This document shows, piece by piece, positions 5,234 to 6,731 of a stretch of DNA of 6,731 bases. The translations under genes and the position numbers were made by a program. The first letter of the stretch is position 1. The number at the start of each line of letters is the position of its first letter. The stretch is taken from the NCBI GenBank assembly GCA_045643185.1, contig JAZUKH010000074.1:1-6731 (forward strand), in the 5' to 3' direction. Origin of the DNA: RGIG464 sp045643185 (GTDB lineage: Bacteria > Myxococcota_A > Bradymonadia > UBA4248). Below the pieces are notes generated by a model. The model did not search any database, was not told the origin of the DNA, and worked only from the letters and a program-made list of their open reading frames with translations.

Positions 5234-6731
5234 CTACAGCTCAATGACGGTAAAATCGATGACAAAGTGATTTTGCGCATCCACGTCAACATTCAGGTCA
5301 TCGATGAGCCACTTTTCATTGGCAAACACTTTTTGCTTGCGTCCGACCATGCCATCGACATAACGCATGAGCGTCGGATTATCGCTCATCGCTTCACGAA
5401 TCTCCTGAACGGCCGGCCCGCCGAGCGTTGCCGCATTCCAGATGCCTTGGGCAAAGTGAAGCATCTCCCCCACGTGACTGGGACCAAATAACTTGGACAA
5501 CGGCTGAACAAATGTCATGAACGTGTTTTTGGGCACACCGCTTCCAATGCGATCAGAGGCTTTACGCGTCGTTTTAGCTGTGTAGACGTCGCGAGGACGG
5601 CCATTGAAGTTGACCTCGCTGTCATCGCAATACTGATCACGATTGGAGATCGTGACCTTACAATTGCTCACGGACGAGCGTTTCACGTCCTCGCGGGCAT
5701 ATTGACCATCATTGGACGAAGCATTCTGACTGGCAAAACGCGGACGCGGAACGATGATCTCTTCGCCATTCTCGTCGACTTCAGGCCGAACCGGTTGACG
5801 AACAGGCTGACGAACCTTTTGAGCAGGCATGACCGGATCGCACGTATCGTCACGCAGGCACCCGTTGTAAAAATCGGATTCGTTCGGACGCCAAGGCTCA
5901 TCGCCCTTTTGATCGACGTAGGGCCTGGCATTGGCGGCACGCGACTGAACTGACGAAGCATCGAGCGAGCGCATAACTTCAACCATTTGCGGTGCCACCA
6001 CGGCGTCCTCCGGCATGCCCGAGATCACACAGCTGGCTGCACCACTGGCATTTTTCGACGATTTAACGCTCTGTGCACCATTCTGATCAGACGCATTCGT
6101 GCCCATACCAGGTCGACCGGGCATGACGCGTTTGGGCGCAGTTGGAACAGCCTGACGTGGTGCCTGAGCGCCCATATTGCCACTGGACCGCTGTGCGTGC
6201 GCCGTAGCGACCTGCGAACCCGGCCGGCGTCCCTGACCGGGTTCCAACATCGCATTCGGTGAGAGCGCTGGCATGATGTTGCTGGACAAGGCCTGAGACG
6301 CGGCGTTGTTAGGCGCGTTCACCACGTTCATTCCAGCACCGCGCATTGGCTGCGCCGCCGGCGGAGGCGGAACAGAACCAGGCTTGTGCGGTATGGCATT
6401 CATCATGCCACTGCGTTGAGACTGACCAGGTGCCTGCGGCGGAACAGAACCAGGCTGCGGTGGAACCTTGTTCGGCTGACGAGACACGGCATTCATCATG
6501 CCACTGCGTTGAGACTGACCAGGCGCCTGCGGAGGAACAGAACCAGGCTGCGGCGGGACCTTGTTCGGCTGACGAGACACGGCATTCATCATGCCACTGC
6601 GTTGAGACTGACCAGGCGCCTGCGGCGGAACAGAACCAGGCTGCGGCGGAACAGAACCAGGCTGCGGCGGAACCTTGTTCGGCTGACGAGACACGGCATT
6701 CATCATGCCACTGTGTTGAGACTGACTCGGC
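5234..6731 (-). CDS. Repeat-rich Pro/Gln protein with compact C-terminal domain, partial
   Basis: I do not recognise this protein. The frame stays open to the window edge with a degenerate repeat tail (PSQSHSG), and no ribosome binding site precedes the Met at 6706, so the true start lies outside. Numbering from that Met gives 490 residues, ending at TAG (5234-5236). Residues 1-100 are three repeats of 38, 31 and 31 residues built from MMNAVSRQ, PNKVPPQ, PGSVPPQ and APGQSQRSG; a decayed fourth follows. Residues about 125-390 are low-complexity, rich in Ala, Ser, Asn, Pro, Gln and Arg, probably disordered, with a KVRQPVRQPVRP mini-repeat and only five Cys (226, 283, 289, 349, 360). Residues 391-490 look folded: helical segments containing IWN (Trp423, Asn424), then RKQKVF at 456-461 and an alternating hydrophobic C-terminus. 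This faintly recalls a domain seen with some SEC-C-type proteins, a low-confidence memory. Location and function are unknown because the N-terminus is missing. Confidence 0.8.
   Translation of the reverse strand, partial: PSQSQHSGMMNAVSRQPNKVPPQPGSVPPQPGSVPPQAPGQSQRSGMMNAVSRQPNKVPPQPGSVPPQAPGQSQRSGMMNAVSRQPNKVPPQPGSVPPQAPGQSQRSGMMNAIPHKPGSVPPPPAAQPMRGAGMNVVNAPNNAASQALSSNIMPALSPNAMLEPGQGRRPGSQVATAHAQRSSGNMGAQAPRQAVPTAPKRVMPGRPGMGTNASDQNGAQSVKSSKNASGAASCVISGMPEDAVVAPQMVEVMRSLDASSVQSRAANARPYVDQKGDEPWRPNESDFYNGCLRDDTCDPVMPAQKVRQPVRQPVRPEVDENGEEIIVPRPRFASQNASSNDGQYAREDVKRSSVSNCKVTISNRDQYCDDSEVNFNGRPRDVYTAKTTRKASDRIGSGVPKNTFMTFVQPLSKLFGPSHVGEMLHFAQGIWNAATLGGPAVQEIREAMSDNPTLMRYVDGMVGRKQKVFANEKWLIDDLNVDVDAQNHFVIDFTVIEL
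6407..6706 (-). repeat. In-frame tandem repeats, 93-bp unit
   Basis: Three consecutive coding units occupy 6593-6706 (114 bases), 6500-6592 (93) and 6407-6499 (93). The first carries an extra 21-base copy of the PGSVPPQ heptad. The two 93-base units differ at four bases, all synonymous. A decayed fourth unit follows at about 6332-6406, and the tail of another is visible at 6707-6730, so the array continues beyond the window. Confidence 0.95.
6620..6661 (-). repeat. Exact 21-bp duplication encoding PGSVPPQ twice
   Basis: Positions 6620-6640 and 6641-6661 are identical over 21 bases and encode two consecutive PGSVPPQ heptads within the first long repeat. The other full units have one copy, so this is a nested, probably recent gain or a variable-length site. 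Confidence 0.9.

Noticed and set aside
5087..5491. 134-codon plus-strand frame crossing the palindromic element
   Set aside because: It runs through the palindromes and then antisense to the conserved-looking 3' end of the repeat-protein gene, with no Shine-Dalgarno.
6704..6706. ATG at 6706 as the true start of the repeat protein
   Set aside because: It is a repeat-internal Met. The frame continues upstream with repeat-like residues to the window edge, and no Shine-Dalgarno precedes it.

Overview
The window holds two long genes, both on the minus strand, separated by about 825 bases of mostly AT-rich non-coding DNA. No RNA gene, insertion sequence or CRISPR array is visible. The upstream gene (5234 to the right edge) enters the window already in frame, so its start lies outside. 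The downstream gene (142-4407) is complete, with a clear ribosome binding site and an intrinsic terminator.

The source is probably a Gram-negative bacterium. The complete gene encodes a lipoprotein with a Gly-Cys lipidation site and the metzincin zinc motif HExxHxxGxxH. Its N-terminus (a Cys followed by a short GDIDRT-type segment) and overall pattern resemble, from memory, large zinc-dependent metalloproteases of Myxococcota and Bradymonadales-type bacteria. That placement is an inference and was not tested by a search. Coding DNA is near half GC by eye, while the spacer is strongly AT-rich.

Layout from left to right: 1-60 holds a G/C-rich hairpin that may belong to a dispersed repeat; 87-135 holds the terminator and a second small hairpin; 142-4407 is the metalloprotease lipoprotein; 4408-4513 is its leader, with a Shine-Dalgarno and a hairpin followed by five T; 4514-5090 is AT-rich with T-tracts and two adjacent dyads; 5091-5155 holds a perfect 20-bp palindrome abutting a 45-base imperfect inverted repeat; 5234-6731 is a partial gene for a repeat-rich, Pro/Gln-rich protein with a compact C-terminal domain.

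The two genes point the same way, but the long spacer and the separate ribosome binding site suggest independent transcription units. Nothing in the sequence shows that they act together. The most unusual items are the 93-base coding repeats, whose copies differ only at synonymous positions; the structured spacer element next to the second gene; and the putative attenuator in the protease leader.
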